Source: Cordia subcordata
Lineage: Eukaryota > Streptophyta > Magnoliopsida > Boraginales > Cordiaceae
Length of the DNA: 64,000 nucleotides
NCBI GenBank assembly: GCA_028554755.1
Contig: JAPTOF010000010.1
Span: 5,058,001 to 5,122,000, forward strand
Direction: 5' to 3'
A program made the translations under genes and the position numbers. The stretch's first letter is position 1. Each line of letters opens with the position of its first letter. The notes below the pieces were generated by a model. It searched no databases. It saw nothing but the letters and a program-made list of their open reading frames with translations, and was not told the origin of the DNA. Below are positions 34,763-49,100 of this stretch, one piece after another.

Positions 34763-36423
34763 GTGACAACGTACTAGCTTGATTTATGTTTTGAGGAATG
34801 AAATATGATAACAACTAGTATTACACGCATGTTTTATAAAGAAGTTGTGTGACACTCATGTTATTATGAGAATTTAAAGATGATTAACTCTACCGAATTA
34901 TGATAATTAAAATCTGATTAGATAACATATTGTTGTAATGCTAATAAGTAAATATCATGATTATCATACTATACGTTTGACCGGAAAGTGGTCCATTCAA
35001 AAGCCAAGATGAAGCTTAAGATGGTAAGTAGCATTATTAAAAGATTAATTTCTATATATATATATAAGCAAAATAAATGAGTTGAAATATATGTTTTATC
35101 TATTATGTCGCGTTCAAACTTAATCACGTGACATGTTGTTTGCCTAAAATGCTCAATTCTTCAAGCACACCAGGTGCAGAACCATCAATTATATATCACT
35201 GTTCGGAGCCACTAAAATTATTATTGGACAATCCAAAAGACATAACATTTAATCTTTTTTCGTAGACTTTCAAATCTAATAGAAACATCTAACTATATAA
35301 TATAGTAGAAACGAATTTACCATATTTGTTCACTTAAAAATTTATTAATCCTGTAATGCTACCACACGTCATTTGTACATTAAACAAGAAAAGACTGTTA
35401 TTTGACACTTACAACTTATTTGACAGTATCTTATAACAACTTGGATTAGAATCAATCAATCTAAATCTGTACAAGGCAATGCCAAGCAAGAGTTGGAGTA
35501 GAAAAAAAAATGTCGAGTAAGATCTAAAAAGAAAAAGAAAACTCGTGTTTTTGTCTAATAATGAAGTTTATAAATACATCTAAGCGTATGAATCACTGGC
35601 ACGGAAGGCTATGATCTATTTTTTTCCTTTGTGGCGGCGGGGACAGAAATTAATAGTGGATCATTCTGGCTAATGAGCCTCCAGGTATCATTATCAAAAG
35701 CCTTCTCAACTCATATGAAGGTTCTTCGAGAATGTTAAGCCCCTAATGGATGCATCAACCAAAACTAACCAACTAATCTACGCATTTGTTGACCTTCTCT
35801 ATACACATGGGAATGCGAAGTCCTGACCGTCTCAACATTTGCCTACATCTTGAAAAAGTGCCACATCCGGTCCCGTGTTATTATTATCTCACCTGATGAG
35901 TTTGTGTTGAAGGGGAAGCATATTTCTTGAATGTGCCTTTGACTTGAACTTCAGCTTGTGAGTTATGACTCTGCTTCTAACAGATGTGTTCAGTTGTTCT
36001 CGATTTGCTCATGCAGTTGGTTGAGAGTTACCTTACTATTGAAACAAGTACATGAACTTTTATGTCTGATTGCAAAATTACACAGGAAATTATATGTAAT
36101 ACCTTTCTCGCTAAGCTACTTGAGGCAATATATGGGCTGGGCCAATCAAATATATCTATAAACATCACATGTATAGTGAAAAATGAGTTCATCCATTTTC
36201 CTTGTAATGTCTGGCATCAGACTGCATACTTCAACCTCAAAGAATTAACTCAACTTCATTCATGTGGAAGGAAAAATAGTTATGAAAATGTTAGACCGAA
36301 ATCGAAGCATATATCATTTGGAACAGAAGATAAAAGCTGCACAGCTTTGAGAAAATAATACAGCAAAATCATAACTTCAACTGTTTTCTAGTTAGACTCG
36401 GCAAAAGCATGATGCTGACAGAA
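34763..36423. other. Intergenic; possible LINE RNase H remnant at 35690-35870
   Basis: The stretch around 35760-35870 (minus) resembles the LINE RNase H tail at 300-420 (ACCAACTAATCTACGCATTTGTTGACCTTCTCTATACACATG). No complete domain can be read. The rest is AT-rich and without features. The bases next to 36423 are the bL28 3' UTR. Confidence 0.35.
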
Positions 36424-38613
36424 TCACTTCTTGCTAAGGTCTATCCCGGCCTTCTTGGCAACAGCGTCCAACCCCTTCTTCTCTATTGTCTTTATTGCCT
36501 TTGTTGACAAGCGCAATTTGACATAACGCTTCCCTGCTTCCCACCAAATTTTCTTGTACTGCAAATTGACAAACTGTAACTTTTTCGTCTTGTGGTTTGA
36601 ATGGGAGACTTTGTTTGCCTTGTTAGATTTCTTCCCAGTAAAGGGACAGACTCTTCCTGCAAATGAGTTAACTTTAACAGTTGAATAATCGATTCTGAAC
36701 TAGAATAAGCAACTAAGATTTACATCTGGAGCAAAAATGAAACTGAAGGTCCCCAAACCAAGCCCCTCTGAGGCACAAATGTGAAACTACAACTCTCCTT
36801 AGCAGGCATTCGCTAGGTGCCCTAAATACCTGTAAGAATCCTTAATCAGGACATAATAGTTTCAGACAACAACTTGCATAGATATTACAATTAAATCAAT
36901 GGAAACCATTATTTTACAGCTGGAAAATCCTAATCATGTAATATTAGAAAATGAGAAGATCATGGAATTCAAGAAGCAGACATTAGGTGAGACATCTGTT
37001 ATAGCAACCAAAAGACTTCTGGGCAGATGACTAGATGTAGCCCTTGAAAAACAAGAGCTTTACAGATTATTTAGCAAAGGCAAAAAGCTTCTGATGTCTT
37101 TTATGGCAACAAGCTCCGAAATGAAATTTCAAATCTGACATTTGTCAACTGAAACAACAAGCTTCATAGTGCTTGTTCAAAAATACAGTGAATTAAGAGG
37201 TGAGAGTAGTACTTAGAGTCATCAAATTGATACCACATTGTAGTTCAGCAAAGACTCTTGATAGATAGTCATCCCCTCAAATTAGGAGCATGGGAAGACA
37301 AGGATGTTTCAGAAAAAAGATTTTCATTTTTCACATTATGTGCCAGATGTAACAAAATGACAATGTCTTATAGGAATATTCCTATTAAAAATCCTTGAGT
37401 TACTGCAAAGTCACTTTGTCAGATCCTAGTTCCCAATTACAACCGCAATAAACACTATCTGACCTAATCACATTTAAGATCGGGAAAAGCGACTAGATTT
37501 AATCACCCGCTACATACATCTTTTCCTTTCAAAATCTCATTTCCCTCCGAGAATTCTTAAATCAGACATTCCAAAATATGACGATGCCATGAATATTGGA
37601 GCACAGCCTATCCCATTCAATCACAAAGCTCGGTCAAAGAATTCCTGCCCATCTTACATAAGCCCCCAACATAGATGACATTATAACCCTTCGTTTCTCA
37701 AACACCTGTGCTTCTGAAATTGCATCATAGTGTAACATTTTTATTGAACACGTAGCTGAGTGCCGCATTCTTGGACATATAAATTACATACTTCTGCCCT
37801 CACTTTCCGTCATTACATATTTCATCATAATATAGAAAAACATTCCTTTCACATTCTTATATTTGCACAAAAAGCGGTATCAAGCGCACGACGCTCCCAC
37901 AAATACCACACTGGGAAAGGCATGTGTAGCAGCACTGCCCCTGTTGCTAGAAGGGTCGTATCCAATACTTGATAAAGCGTTCAATAAGTAGGCACTTGAT
38001 GATCACATCAAACACAACCTCCTTATTGACATTTTTCACAATAATTCATCTTTTCCTTAGCTATATCTTTTAGTAGAAACTTATTAAAAAAAGAAAAAAA
38101 AGATTTTACATTTTAGCTAAAATCTCAACTTTCTCCTATTTTCTCTTACTTCAAACACTTCACCAGCAAACGGAAACATTCCTACTCTATGCATTTATTA
38201 GACATAATTCAACTCTTCTATTATTCAAGCACATCAATTTGAAACATCACATCAATAAACACTCACCCGAAATAAAATACAACCCAGCAAACAAAAAACT
38301 CAAGACAATAAAAAGAAAAAGGGGGAAAAAGGGAAAAAGAAAGCGAAAAATAAGAAGAGAGAGGAGAAAATTTACGAGCAACAATGGGTTGGAGAGTGGT
38401 AGCAGAAGAGATGGGTCTTGTGGGAAGGATAGAGTGACGAGGGTTGCACGAAATCTTGATGCCACCCAACTGAGAAGTCACGAACCTCAGCTCTGCTGCT
38501 GAAGTACTTGAGCTTGAGCTTGAGCTTGTCTTCAGAGCTTGTAGTGCTGCTGGTAATGCTTTCGGGGGTTTGCAATGGTGGAATGATATGGTGGCTGCTG
38601 TTACCGTCGCCAT
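36424..38613 (-). CDS. 50S ribosomal protein bL28, chloroplastic
   Basis: A nuclear gene for a plastid large-subunit ribosomal protein. Two exons, 38613-38376 and 36656-36424, join in phase 1 (GCTC|GTAAAT ... TTGCAG|GAAGAG) into 156 residues. Residues 1 to about 78 are a transit peptide rich in Ser/Thr/Ala ([14 protein letters not shown]...). The mature part starts near [20 protein letters not shown] and continues [46 protein letters not shown] to the end. These are standard bL28 blocks. An ATG 41 codons further upstream (38736) is in frame, but the extra residues are Lys/poly-A-like, so the 38613 start is preferred. The 1.7-kb intron has no other gene in it. Confidence 0.93.
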
Positions 38614-40107
38614 TAATGGGAGGTTAGGTGCGAAAAGAGTGTGGCAATGGTGTTGGTGAGCTAAGTGGATAAATGGATTTTGGACCTTGCTTTTTCCTTT
38701 TTTTTTCTTTTTAAGTTTATGAATATTGAAATTCAATTTTGGCTGAAGACTGAAGAGTGTAATATATATTTTGTGTTAGTATTTTATTTTTTTAAATTTT
38801 CATTTTTTTTGGCCTGACCCCCAAACCCCCCCCCCCCATTTATTCCAAATCCGGAACCTCATGTAAAAATAATTTCAACTACTTGAACTATCATTTAATT
38901 CTTAGTATTTAACAATTCTTACTGAGCTAATGTTCATGGTCTATATATATGTTTGAATCTTGACAAGGTAATCTCAATTGTTACTATCCAAAAAATAAAA
39001 CTATCAAAAAGAAATTAAAAATAAAATAAACTACTATAATTTGTTTAATTAGATACTTACCTCGATTTTATAAAACGTATCGTACAACAGCTTGTATTTT
39101 TCAGACAGTGCCGCACTAATCCATTTATGATTATTTTTATAATTTCATTAGCAAAAGTGGCTAACTATTCGTAAATGCAGGGGATATTTCAGTGCAAATT
39201 TATAACCACGTCTCGGAAAATAATCCGTTAAATTGGACAGGAGAAAGTGACCAAAAGACGTTCCACGCTCTAATTTTAAAATCATAAGAGAATTATCAAA
39301 TACGTTTTTGAGAATAGAAGATAAGTAACTAATTCAACAAACCAAGAAAGATATGTAAATTTTAGCTTGTATTATAAATTCTCTGTGAATTGTTAAAAGA
39401 CTAATCATTGTAATACTTAAAAAATATGAAACTAAAATGAAATAGTTAAATATAATTGAATACTTCTTGCTTAAATTTATGAAATGAGAACGAGTCTGCA
39501 TCTAACAGTTATGAACTATTGTATAATTATGAAAAATGACGTATACAGTTCATAGCCCTTAAATTTCACTGATAACAATTTAAAAGCTTATATTGAGCGA
39601 AGATGAAGCACATTATAAAAATTAAACAATAAATAAACATAAGAAAAGTAAATATTGAGCGAAGGTCACAGTGAACAAAGTTCAAGGTATAAAATGCAAA
39701 ATGACATACTTGTACATTTAATTCAAAGGTAAAATTACAAAACATAGTAATAATGTTAAGAAAAAAAGCCCTGTGACCACATTCTCCCAAGGTTAATCCA
39801 ATAAGAGACAACCTTCACCTATTCCAGCAAGCCTATGAAGCTCATTTGTGAATGAACCTAAAAATTTTGTATGAGCAAAGGTTAATTGTTTCACCAACAT
39901 ATGATCTCACTTCTAACCACTAATCAATTTTTACACATCTAAACATGTAAGCCCTTTCAAAACTGAGTTTTGATCTCTGCTCCCATGAAAGTCCCTGGCA
40001 GTTGCATTTGAATCCTACCGGAAAAGTTCCGAAAGCTCCGAATGTCAGGGTTGTGCTCCGTTCATGGGTAAGTCATTGGTGGAATAAACAAGAGACTCGG
40101 AGCACCG
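38614..40107. other. Intergenic between bL28 and the U2AF-like gene
   Basis: This probably contains the bL28 5' UTR and promoter, a C-rich homopolymer at about 38826-38837, and the 3' UTR of the U2AF-like gene towards 39900-40107. No gene is recognised. Confidence 0.5.
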
Positions 40108-43100
40108 TCACTTGGGATACCTTTTACGATAAACATCAAGATCGACGTACCCAACTGACACGATCCGATTGTCAAAAAGTCGCCGATGCAAACAATGCGC
40201 TGCCCTGCAAGCAGCTTCTTCTCTCCTAAATTCTACTAGAACGAAGCCAGGTTCAAGAATCTCGTCAAGATTGGGAACCATTTCCATATCTTTGCCTTTC
40301 TCGGAAGAATCCAAGTCCTTTTCACTGTTACCGTTGAGATGAGAAGCAGCATCCAGTTTTACACTTATTTTGTCTGGGTGCAAATCTTCTTTGGTCGGAG
40401 AGAATTTTTTCGATCCACAGTCCTCCAGCGTAGAGCTGGCAATTTCCTCACTAGTTTCACCATGTTGGCTGGCAAGTCCTCCAGAAATGGCACCGGAGAT
40501 TTCCTGACAGGTTGGTTCTTTTCCCTCATTATTCCCATCATCTTCATTTCGTTCACATAATTCATCTTTCAAATGATCAACAGCATGGCTGTCACAAACT
40601 GCAGGCTTATCCCCTCCAGGTTCTGCAGAATTCTCCGAAGGACCTCGAATACTTGGTTGATCATCAGAGCCATAACCCGCAGAAGTTTTAACAATTTCCT
40701 CAGGGTCTTCAGCATAACTCAGAGGCTCTGATCTGCCAGCTTCTTCCAATGCATTATCATCACGTTCTGCTCCTCTTAAACTGCCCCTGCCACCATTCTG
40801 TAACTCGGACTCATCTACAGAATCACTATTGCCCGTGATACGTATGGTTTCCATGGTGGAGTTAGAGTTAGTCTGTTTCACAACATTAATAGATTTAACT
40901 GTTCCAAACCTGCAGTATTGATCAAACACACAACATTCTGAATTTGTGGGGGACAGAGAGAGAAATGAGGAAAGCAAGAACAGAACACAAATAGATCAAG
41001 CAATAGTTTAAATATGTCTCAACATTCTGTACCTAGAGCATTCTAGTCGTATGTCTTCTAAAATTTCGTCCATCTCTGCTTCGGACAATGACGAGAGACC
41101 TTCTGGATCCAACTTTAAAAAGTTCAGAAGGAAAAGAGAGGAAGACTAAATTAACTGCCTTAAACAGAGAAGGATAATATAAATAAGTGTAAAACAACAA
41201 CAGATGACAATACCACATTTTTGAGTTTCAGGACTTGCGTAGGCTTCTCAAGCAGGGGTTTCGCATGCTCAGGGATGCCGTAGAAAGGCTTGCATTCAAC
41301 ATTTACCTAGTACAAAATGGACCACTGTGTTTAAGCACAGAACTCCAAGTACATTACCAAAACAACAGAACTAAGCATATAGGTGACAAATACCGCTGGT
41401 GAATCATCTGGAATTGCTTGAACTACAGTTACCACTTGTCCACCCAACTTCATACCATTAAGACCAGCACAGGCCTTGAGAGTAACAGAATGGTCAACAT
41501 ACTGAAACCATTGGAATAATTACTCAGTTCAAGCTCACGTGATCACTAAAAATACAATCATTTATGCAAGATCATCATATTGCACGCAAGATGAAAGGAA
41601 GAAGATATCAAGATCACATGGATAAAAGATTAACTAAACACATACATTTACATAAGAGAACACGTTCAATGCAAAATGAAAGAGAGACAAAACATAGTAT
41701 GGATGCCTTTGCAAGATCAAGCGCAACTGATTAGCAGAAACCCCAGCTGCTCATCACTGAATCTAAAAGACTCCCATGAAACAAGATCCAGAATGTGTCA
41801 ATAATGGGGAAAGTAATCAGCCTCAGCAACTAAGGCTTATGATAACAACATTTTCCTCAAAGCAAGTAAAATAACCTCAGGAAGATGCCTTATCACCCAC
41901 ATAAGATAATCTAGACTAGAGAACAAGGGAACTCCAGAAAGAAACACTTTTTAAGAAGAAATAACAAAGGTTAAAAAAGGAGAAAATTTAAGAAGTTGAG
42001 ATAAAGCAACGGAACTCAAGCTCACATATTACAATAGTTCCAAGCTATCACTTTCTTTGTTCGTTATAAAATGATATTGAATTATATCTTATTATTTCGA
42101 TTTGCTTGCTAAAGAACAAATTACCCTTGCTAGTAGGAAGCAAAGAATAGAATACTTTGAATAAATCCGAAAATTCGGCCTAAGTTAATCCTATTTAAAC
42201 CTATAACTCTTGACCAATTTCTAAAAGTTGGTTTGATTGGTTGGGAGATCTAAAAAGAGAAAAGCCAGAGTTGGGTGGGTGGTTTAGCAATTTTTCTTGT
42301 TAAATTTTGAATGAGTAGGTAGCTGAGGAGGTTGGAAATGAAGGATGACTACAAGGGCTTCTGCAAGAGAAATAGTATAGACAATAGAGAATCTAAATGG
42401 AATCAGGATGGAAAGATAACCATGATAATGAATTGTTTCTAGCATTAGCCAGTGGAGAACTTCAGGAAAGAATTACTAGTCCTGCTAAGCCAGGTGAATC
42501 AGAACAATCAGAACCGAAAAAGGGATAGGTCCTTATGATTTTTGCCTTGGGACAAGTAGGTCCCTCAGTTTTTCTCCCCCTCCTAGGAAAGGGTGGCCCC
42601 TAGGTCCTTACTTAACTCTGTTAGTGATTCCTTTAGTCAAGTCATTGACTGTGGTAATCCACTTTTGTCCGTTATGAGATGCTAATACGGATGCTACTTT
42701 TTCTTCAATGCTGATTAAAGTCATCCATTGGAAATGGCAGGTGAACCAAGGAAAAGAAAAAAAGAAAGTTCGATGCTGCAAATGTCATTAGCAATCCCTT
42801 GGGTTCTCCAACAGTTAGGGTAAGAAAGAACCAGAGATGCTATTTAAACACCATTTACCATTCTTTTGTGCTTTTTTCTATGCAGATGAGACTTAAACCC
42901 CATTTGTTTTGTGGATTATGCACAGTCAATGACTTGACCATTAGGATAGCTGACAGAGTTGAAATGGAAGGACCTACAAGCAAAAAGACTAAGGGACTTG
43001 GGAGGAAAAAAAAATTAAGGGACCAACTTGTATGTTCCCCTTTAAAAAATCCATTGCTTACAACAGATGCCCAATCCTGAGGAATATCAAGCCCAAAACC

Positions 43101-46100
43101 TAGTTCCTCAACTATCTTTCAGACTTCTTACTGGATTCAATTCATATCAGTATGACACCAAAAGATCCATGAAGAGATTGTGCAGAAATAGAAGACTCAG
43201 TCCCAAGAAAGATATTCCGAACGAAAGTCCTCAAAGTTGCTAATATGTTTTAAACGTTTTAACTTTATAGTTTCTTTTGCTGTATGTCCTGATGGTCGAG
43301 AATACAGCTGTTGATTCAAGGCCTAATACCCCTGTTATTTATGCCGCTGCCTCTTTGAGAAATTTTGAGCTATGTCATCGGGTCAGGCCACGTCTAACTA
43401 AATCACAGTAGAAACCACAACTGCAAGCAATCTACATTAGCCAATATGCCCTATTGCAAAAGTCTGTCAATCCAAATATTATGACACAAAAACCAATCCT
43501 GCATGGAGATTTTATCAGCATTCAATCAAAAGCTCCATGGGCAGGCAGAAAACCAAGATTACATTGATCTTAGGACTGATTACTCCAAAAGAATTGCACC
43601 TGCCGCTCAAAGAATAGACAGAAACCAAGATTACTTTGATCTTAAGACTGGTTACTCCAAATCCAAAGGAATTGCATCTATCATAATCGAACATTCTGAG
43701 TGTAATGCTTGAAAGGATGTATAGGAATCATTACAGCCAACTAAAACCAGCAACTATAATTGTGAATCAATATTTGCTTCTGTATTTACTTGTACTTCTT
43801 TCCGATGATAGTGGTCTTTGCTGTTTCCAAATGACTATTTCACTTTGAGTTAGAATTCTAAATTTTTCACCTTTGCAGCCCGAATACACAAGGAGATCAT
43901 TCATATTTTTCTTCAAATTTCACTGGCAAAGAGAAGGTACCAGGGAGTCATCTGGCAATATAGCATAAACTTGGGACCATCCAGAACATGCTAAGGCAAT
44001 CAAAATAATTAAGCAACTAAACTGTATTGCTCAACCTAAAAAAAATCAAAATATAAAGGAAAATCAACAGCAGTATCCAGGATACCTCCAGGAATGCACA
44101 TGGTTCCATAATATCTGCATTAACCTCGAAGTGGTACGCCTTTAAAGGTCCAAAAGCTCCGGCTATCTCCATGAGCTGAAAGAGCAACATAACACTTTAA
44201 TGTATTGTTTTTAAAAAAAAGAAAAGAAAAGAAAAGAAAATGTGAAGGGACAAAAGGAAACTACATATTGTGCTAAAGAGATAGTAAATAGTCATTCTTG
44301 ATATTGTTACCATTTCTGATGAAATAACTTTTGATATTCCACCAATGAAGATCTGTGGAGACAGCAACAAGTGTATGTTAGAAGAGAAAACAGAAGCCCT
44401 ACTGCAACAAGCATACAGCACTACTACAACTCACCCACACTTACAAGGCACACCGAGCAAATTTGAAAGTTAAGCAAATCATTCAAAATATTTTATCAAA
44501 GAGCACTCTCAGAAAGCGCAAATGTTCCGTATGATCTCTGCATGCTCCCATAACAGAAAAAATATCTAATAATTTTGCTGCATTTTAACAAAAAGCGAAT
44601 TGATAAATGTGTACAAATTAAAGAACAATGGTTCAAATGGCCGGAAAGAGTTCTGTGTTCATTAGGGTTCATCATAACAACTATCACTTTTAAGATTTAT
44701 CGATCAAATGATATGGAACCTGAACTGCTCCAGATTCATCATATTGGGTCCTCCTTTTGAGGCTGATCGTACAAAATCCAGGTAGAAGGTGAGCATGGAT
44801 CATTAATGTGCCCTTCTTGATGGCAGATAAATTAGTGAATTAAGGTGCAGGGATGAATTATTGTTTGATCAACAAACATGTCAGAAAGCAAAAGGAAAAT
44901 AGAAATGTTTGAGAGAGAACAAAACAGACAAAAGGCCAACACAGAGTATATACTCCTCAATCCTCATGGCAAAAGGAGTCAACATGCCCAGACAAGTCAT
45001 ATCAAAGATATAATATAAAGAGCACATGAAACAAACTTCTCCTATCATCAAAGCAATAACAAATTGAAAAAAAAAAAATTCAAGAAAACAAACACAAAGG
45101 GCTAATGTGCCAAAGCTTTGAGAAGTTTGATTCCAAAATAACCAACACAATGGCAGGGGAAAACCCATTAGCCTCCATCCCAAAACCCATAAAACTACAG
45201 TCATGGTTGTATGCCAAACAAGTCATGTCAAAGACACAGTATAAAGAGCACATGAAATAAACTACTTTGACAGTGAAAGTCATAATAAAAAGGAAAAGAT
45301 CAAGAAAACAAAAGGAAAGGGGTAACCTGCCAAAGCCTTTAGAAGTTCAATGCTAAACATAACCAACACAATGGCAGGGAAAACACAATGGCAGGGAAAA
45401 CCCAGTAGCCCCACCCAAAACCTAAAAAACATAATGCTGGCTTAACATGCTTGAGGCCCATAAATGTGGATAAACCAAGCAAACTAACTAGCAGCACATG
45501 CATATTATTACAGGATCCCCCTGGATCAAATATTGTAAATATTCAAACTTTGGAATATGGAAACAAACAGTCAAACATATTTGAAAATTATATCTTCTAT
45601 GGTTTAGGAGACATACCTTGTGAGCTGAATCTTCTACGAAGTCACCAATTGCATCACCTGAAGCCAATGATTTATCCGCAACACCAGTCTGCATGAAAAT
45701 AGCAACTGTCTGAAAACCTGCTACATAGATAGTAACCACAATATACCTCAGAAACTGCTTAAAAGTAAAAGATGCACTTTGCAGTGGAAAATAGCTTGTG
45801 TGAATCTGACAAACAACCCAAGTACAAATTCTCCATGAATTGACAAAAAGAGGAAGATACCAGAATAAATGAATCCAGAGAAAACTAATTCTGAAAGTGT
45901 ATTCTCAGATAAGATAATACCCCAAAATTTTGCTTCTGGAATATGTAAACTCATAGTAATGCTTCAACTAGATATTTGTTTATGTACAATGTCTTAGTGG
46001 GTGCCACAGTACATATACATCGATTGTTAATCTTTAGATGTATAAATCATGATCCAATATCTTACGTGGAAATTTGTGATTATGTACATTGAGCAGATAA

Positions 46101-49100
46101 TAGTTTTTCACATATCTCATAACATCTATGTTACACGCTACTTCTACCAGCTGTAAAATGTAAACAGATTTACATTTATATCTTGATTGTTCGTATATAA
46201 GGCATCCAATGAGGGACGTATACACAAAAGAAGCCAGAACAAGTGTGCTAATAAGAACATAAAAAAGGGAGTGTGATAAACATCACTAATATGTCTCCAG
46301 AATAAAGACATCTAATACATTCCAGGATGCATAGTTGGAAACATTGATCCTATAAGTAGTCTGTCTTTGTCAGAAGAAAGCATAAAAAGGCACTTCATCC
46401 TCTTCCTCTTAATCAAGATTTGCACTACACAAACCCATATACTACGTTGTGACAAAATAAAGTTTTCCGAAATTGTATCCTAAAACCTTATACAATATGG
46501 ACGCTAAAACCTGAAAGCTAGATTTCCAGAATCTAAAATGATCTAATGTGCCTGTTATTAATCTCAATTGAAACAGTTGCTTGACTGAAAAGTTAGACTA
46601 CCACTTCAAACCGCTACAGATTAGAGCTCCTCTTTCACACTTTAAACAAGTCCACTTTTAACAAAAAAATTCTTCATGAACTAAAATCTCAACCATAATA
46701 GCACACAACGCTTTCTAAAGGTCAAATATATTTACTTGAGAACACTATAACCTTAGTAAAACAATAGACCATTTATGGCAAACATCCTAAGCAAAATATT
46801 TTAAGTTCAACAAGTAACAACAAGCTCAAAAGATATCATTGCAACAGATAAAAGAACTGGCCAACCCCAAAAGAATTGTTTTGGCTGGGACCAACTGCAC
46901 TCGAAACCCAATTTCCTTACTCTTTCCTTTGGAAGGAGACTCACTCACTAAGAGACCTTTGCACAAGCAAATTTATGCCAGTAAGGGCAATTATGCCCTC
47001 CAAATATCTTGCCCAATGACAACAAAATCATGGTATTTGGTGTCCTCCCATTCTTTCCCCACACAGAGTAGCATCCCATCAAAATCATTCATGGAGCTGT
47101 CACAGGATATACACAAAGCACTGCAATCAAAAATCTCTTCTATAACGTACTACCTATAAACCCCTATTCCCAACCAAATAACATCCTCACCTCTTGTTTT
47201 CATTTTGACTCAAATTCGATAGTTAGTGATAGTAATACATAAGTCCTCGTTGTACTAATTTCAACCGCAAACCATCCTTCCTGTCATTTCTTTCAATGAG
47301 AAGGAGAGGGAGGGGAAGGGGGAAGGAGAGAGAGGGAGAGAGGGGGGAAGGGACGGAGAAAGAGAGAGAGGGAGAGAGAGATGATTTTCCATAAGAAATA
47401 CAATGAACTGAAACATAATGACAATTAGAGAATACTCCTATACCAATTGATTGGACATTAGTAACCATCAAATACTATGTAGGTACCAAACTATCAAACA
47501 ATCAAGTTCAGAAAAGCTAACAACCAAACACCAGTACAAAGCATCTGGAGAAACTAAATAAGCATTGGTTGTTTTAATTCTTACAGTTACATCAATGAAG
47601 TCCTTGGGCCGCCTGAATTTAAGTATGGAACCACTGAAGGATCTGCCATCAAAGGAAAGTGCAGCAGAAGCATCCTCTAGTGTGAGAAATTCCAAAAGAG
47701 CTTGGCCCTTCTCCTTGTGTATCTGCAATTTATACGGCAGGCATGTGAAACATGACACAGAATTAAAAAGATGCACATTAAACAATACACAATTACGTTC
47801 TTACCATGCAACTAATACAAGGTTGAGTTCCTTGAATATAATTTACACCTGAAGACAATAGAGAATTATTTATCCACTCCATAACAGCTTTTTCAGTAGC
47901 TGAAGCTGGCAAGTTTTCAACATAAAGCCTCCTCATAGGCCGGGTCGCTTGAGTTAGATGAATGGAGTCAACGGTATTAATTTTTGATAGCGTAAAATTA
48001 TAAGAAATCTCAACCAGCTTTGATGTGGCTGAAGTTACAGGAATTACACTGGCTGACTCTTGCATGCTCAATGACAGATTATTGGAAGACTGCAGATAAG
48101 AAGAAACAAGCCCTGCAGTACCACTGCTTTCTTGTCCAGAAGGAGGAAGATCCCACCCTGCTGCTCTCTTTTCAGGTGACCGCCTGATGGGGGAAGGAGT
48201 TCTAGCAGCAGCCTGACTTTTCCTCTTTCTAGGAGAATAGCCACCAAGACCACTGGATGACCTAGCATGTCTTTTGTAGTGGCCACTTGAACCATTAGTG
48301 GACGTCCTCCTCCGGTCAGTGTCAGAATGCAATCCTCCTGATCTATTCTTGGAAGAATAAGTAGCGGAGTCTCTATGGTCTTGGACGTCATATGATGAAT
48401 GCTTTTCCACTTTTGGTGAAGAGGATCTTCTAACTCTATCTTGATCACGTTCTCTACTCCTCGACCGTCTCCTTCTTGATTTTGATCCCTCGTGATGAAT
48501 TTTTGACGCCTCCTTTTCCTTCCTTTCTGGAAAATCTGAATTTTGCCTTTTTCCTAAATCATGCTTCCTACTTTCATACCTGTCTCTTACTCTCTCTTCA
48601 TCTTCAATTTGATGTTTCCTCTTGGTTTCTTTTTCAGATTTTCCTCTACTTCTGTCTGCATGTTTATCCGACGCAATCAAACCTTTTGAATCTCTCTTCT
48701 TAGATCTATTCTCAGAATCATTGTTCAAATCATCCTTCTTCCTCTTGCTGCCAGACTGTTGTCGGTCATCGTCAGCAGCTCGGTGGCTAGATTTTCTTTC
48801 TTCTTCATACTTTTCTCTACTTTTCCCCCCAGATCTATCCCTCCGGGCCGAGATTCCAGAATGCCTCTTAACTAGTTCCCTTTTTGGCTCCTCGCTTGTG
48901 TGGTACTCCTTTTTATCGCCATGAACACGCCGATCAGTCTTGCGTTCAATAGTTCCATCAATGCCTACATTTTTGTTCTGTGTGGCATCTGGGTTAGTTT
49001 CTGGTTTTCGACTTCCTTTAGCTGTATTCCTCGCTAATTTGTCTGCTCTACTATAAGCATTTTCCTTTTTCCGTGAACTTTCTCTCTGAGAATCCCCCGA

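Noticed and set aside
38239..38502. Plus-strand Lys/Arg-rich ORF
   Set aside because: It is antisense to bL28 exon 1 and its intron; the composition comes from an A-rich tract.
48476..48924. Plus-strand ORFs over the RS-like exon
   Set aside because: They are antisense to the well-supported U2AF-like frame.
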